64,000 nt of DNA from Paludifilum halophilum (lineage in GTDB: Bacteria > Bacillota > Bacilli > Thermoactinomycetales > DSM-45169). The translations under genes were made by a program, and so were the position numbers. The stretch lies in contig NZ_NOWF01000002.1 of the NCBI RefSeq assembly GCF_002245355.1, positions 124,001 to 188,000 of the forward strand, written 5' to 3'. This document shows, piece by piece, positions 63,844 to 64,000 of this stretch (within the stretch, counting starts at the first letter, position 1; each line of letters starts with the position of its first letter). The notes under the pieces were generated by a model. The model saw only the letters and a list, made by a program, of their open reading frames with translations, did not search any database and was not told where the DNA came from.

Positions 63844-64000
63844 TCACCTCCTTGTTTGAGTCTCCATGTACTGCTTGATCACTTCCAGGGTGACCGTTCC
63901 AACGGTTGCAACAAAATAGGAGTTTGTCCAAAGGGATGGGATTCGTGATTTCAAATGCGGAAATTCCTGTCTAAGGACTCGCGATGTGTACCCTTTGAGA
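63844..64000 (-). CDS. tnpA: TnpA Y1 transposase, C-terminal part
   Basis: 51 codons plus a partial one at the right edge; the N-terminus lies outside the window. The reading [22 protein letters not shown] is the conserved IS200 TnpA tail, with the catalytic Tyr in KQYMETQ and the metal-binding Gln four residues on. The stop TGA overlaps the ribosome site of tnpB (AGGAGGTGA), so the two are coupled. This single-strand transposase mobilises the element. Confidence 0.93.
   Translation of the reverse strand, partial: LKGYTSRVLRQEFPHLKSRIPSLWTNSYFVATVGTVTLEVIKQYMETQTRR

Overview
The window reads as chromosome from a Gram-positive, endospore-forming member of the Bacillales. Gene order and protein style point to Thermoactinomycetaceae-like bacteria; this is inference, because no 16S gene is present. 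Evidence: a strong AGGAGG-type ribosome site before nearly every gene, frequent TTG and GTG starts, a T-box leader, an alpha/beta-type and a gamma-type small acid-soluble spore protein (SASP), a cotJABC spore-coat operon, an RsfA/GerR-like regulator and AddAB instead of RecBCD.

Layout. (1) 0-18 kb, mostly minus strand, follows a conserved Firmicute order: relA-dtd, hemZ, then a T-box-controlled hisS-aspS operon, followed by 6S RNA. Tkt, a sortase-anchored surface protein, an alanine-rich/lysine-cysteine-rich protein, a lone DarG-like macro domain, an Na+/H+ antiporter, a secreted GDPD esterase and two decayed genes (aconitase, methyltransferase) interrupt this order. (2) 18-32 kb holds recombination and repair genes (addB-addA, yhaO-yhaN) plus a truncated globin, mnmH and a NUDIX hydrolase. 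(3) 32-46 kb is dominated by envelope genes: a secreted protein, two lipoproteins (one with a VWA domain), a CPBP protease, DUF2339, an MFS carrier, psd, a rhomboid and a class B PBP, with greA and a 2-hydroxyacid dehydrogenase among them. (4) 46-50 kb has two convergent, overlapping subtilisin-like protease genes followed by two unknown proteins with basic tails. (5) 50-57 kb has zwf with a cyclase, an acyl-CoA ligase and spore genes. (6) 57-62 kb carries a regulator, a minD-minE pair without minC, a YkvA-like protein and a zinc-ribbon protein. (7) The right edge is an IS200/IS605 element (tnpA-tnpB) with a recognisable omega-RNA end.

Most genes are housekeeping. The more unusual items are a pair of ~140-bp palindromic repeats with covarying ends (41.1 and 50.4 kb), the protamine-like alanine-rich protein under a possible mother-cell promoter, MinE in a Bacillales setting, the orphan DarG-type macro domain, the T-box with overlapping GAC and CAC triplets, the promoter bracketed by two perfect 12-bp repeats next to a dead aconitase gene, and the TnpB/omega-RNA unit with a readable guide. 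I did not find a clearly new multi-gene defence or biosynthetic system. Start codons were moved from the longest frame wherever a good ribosome site or family alignment favoured an internal start.
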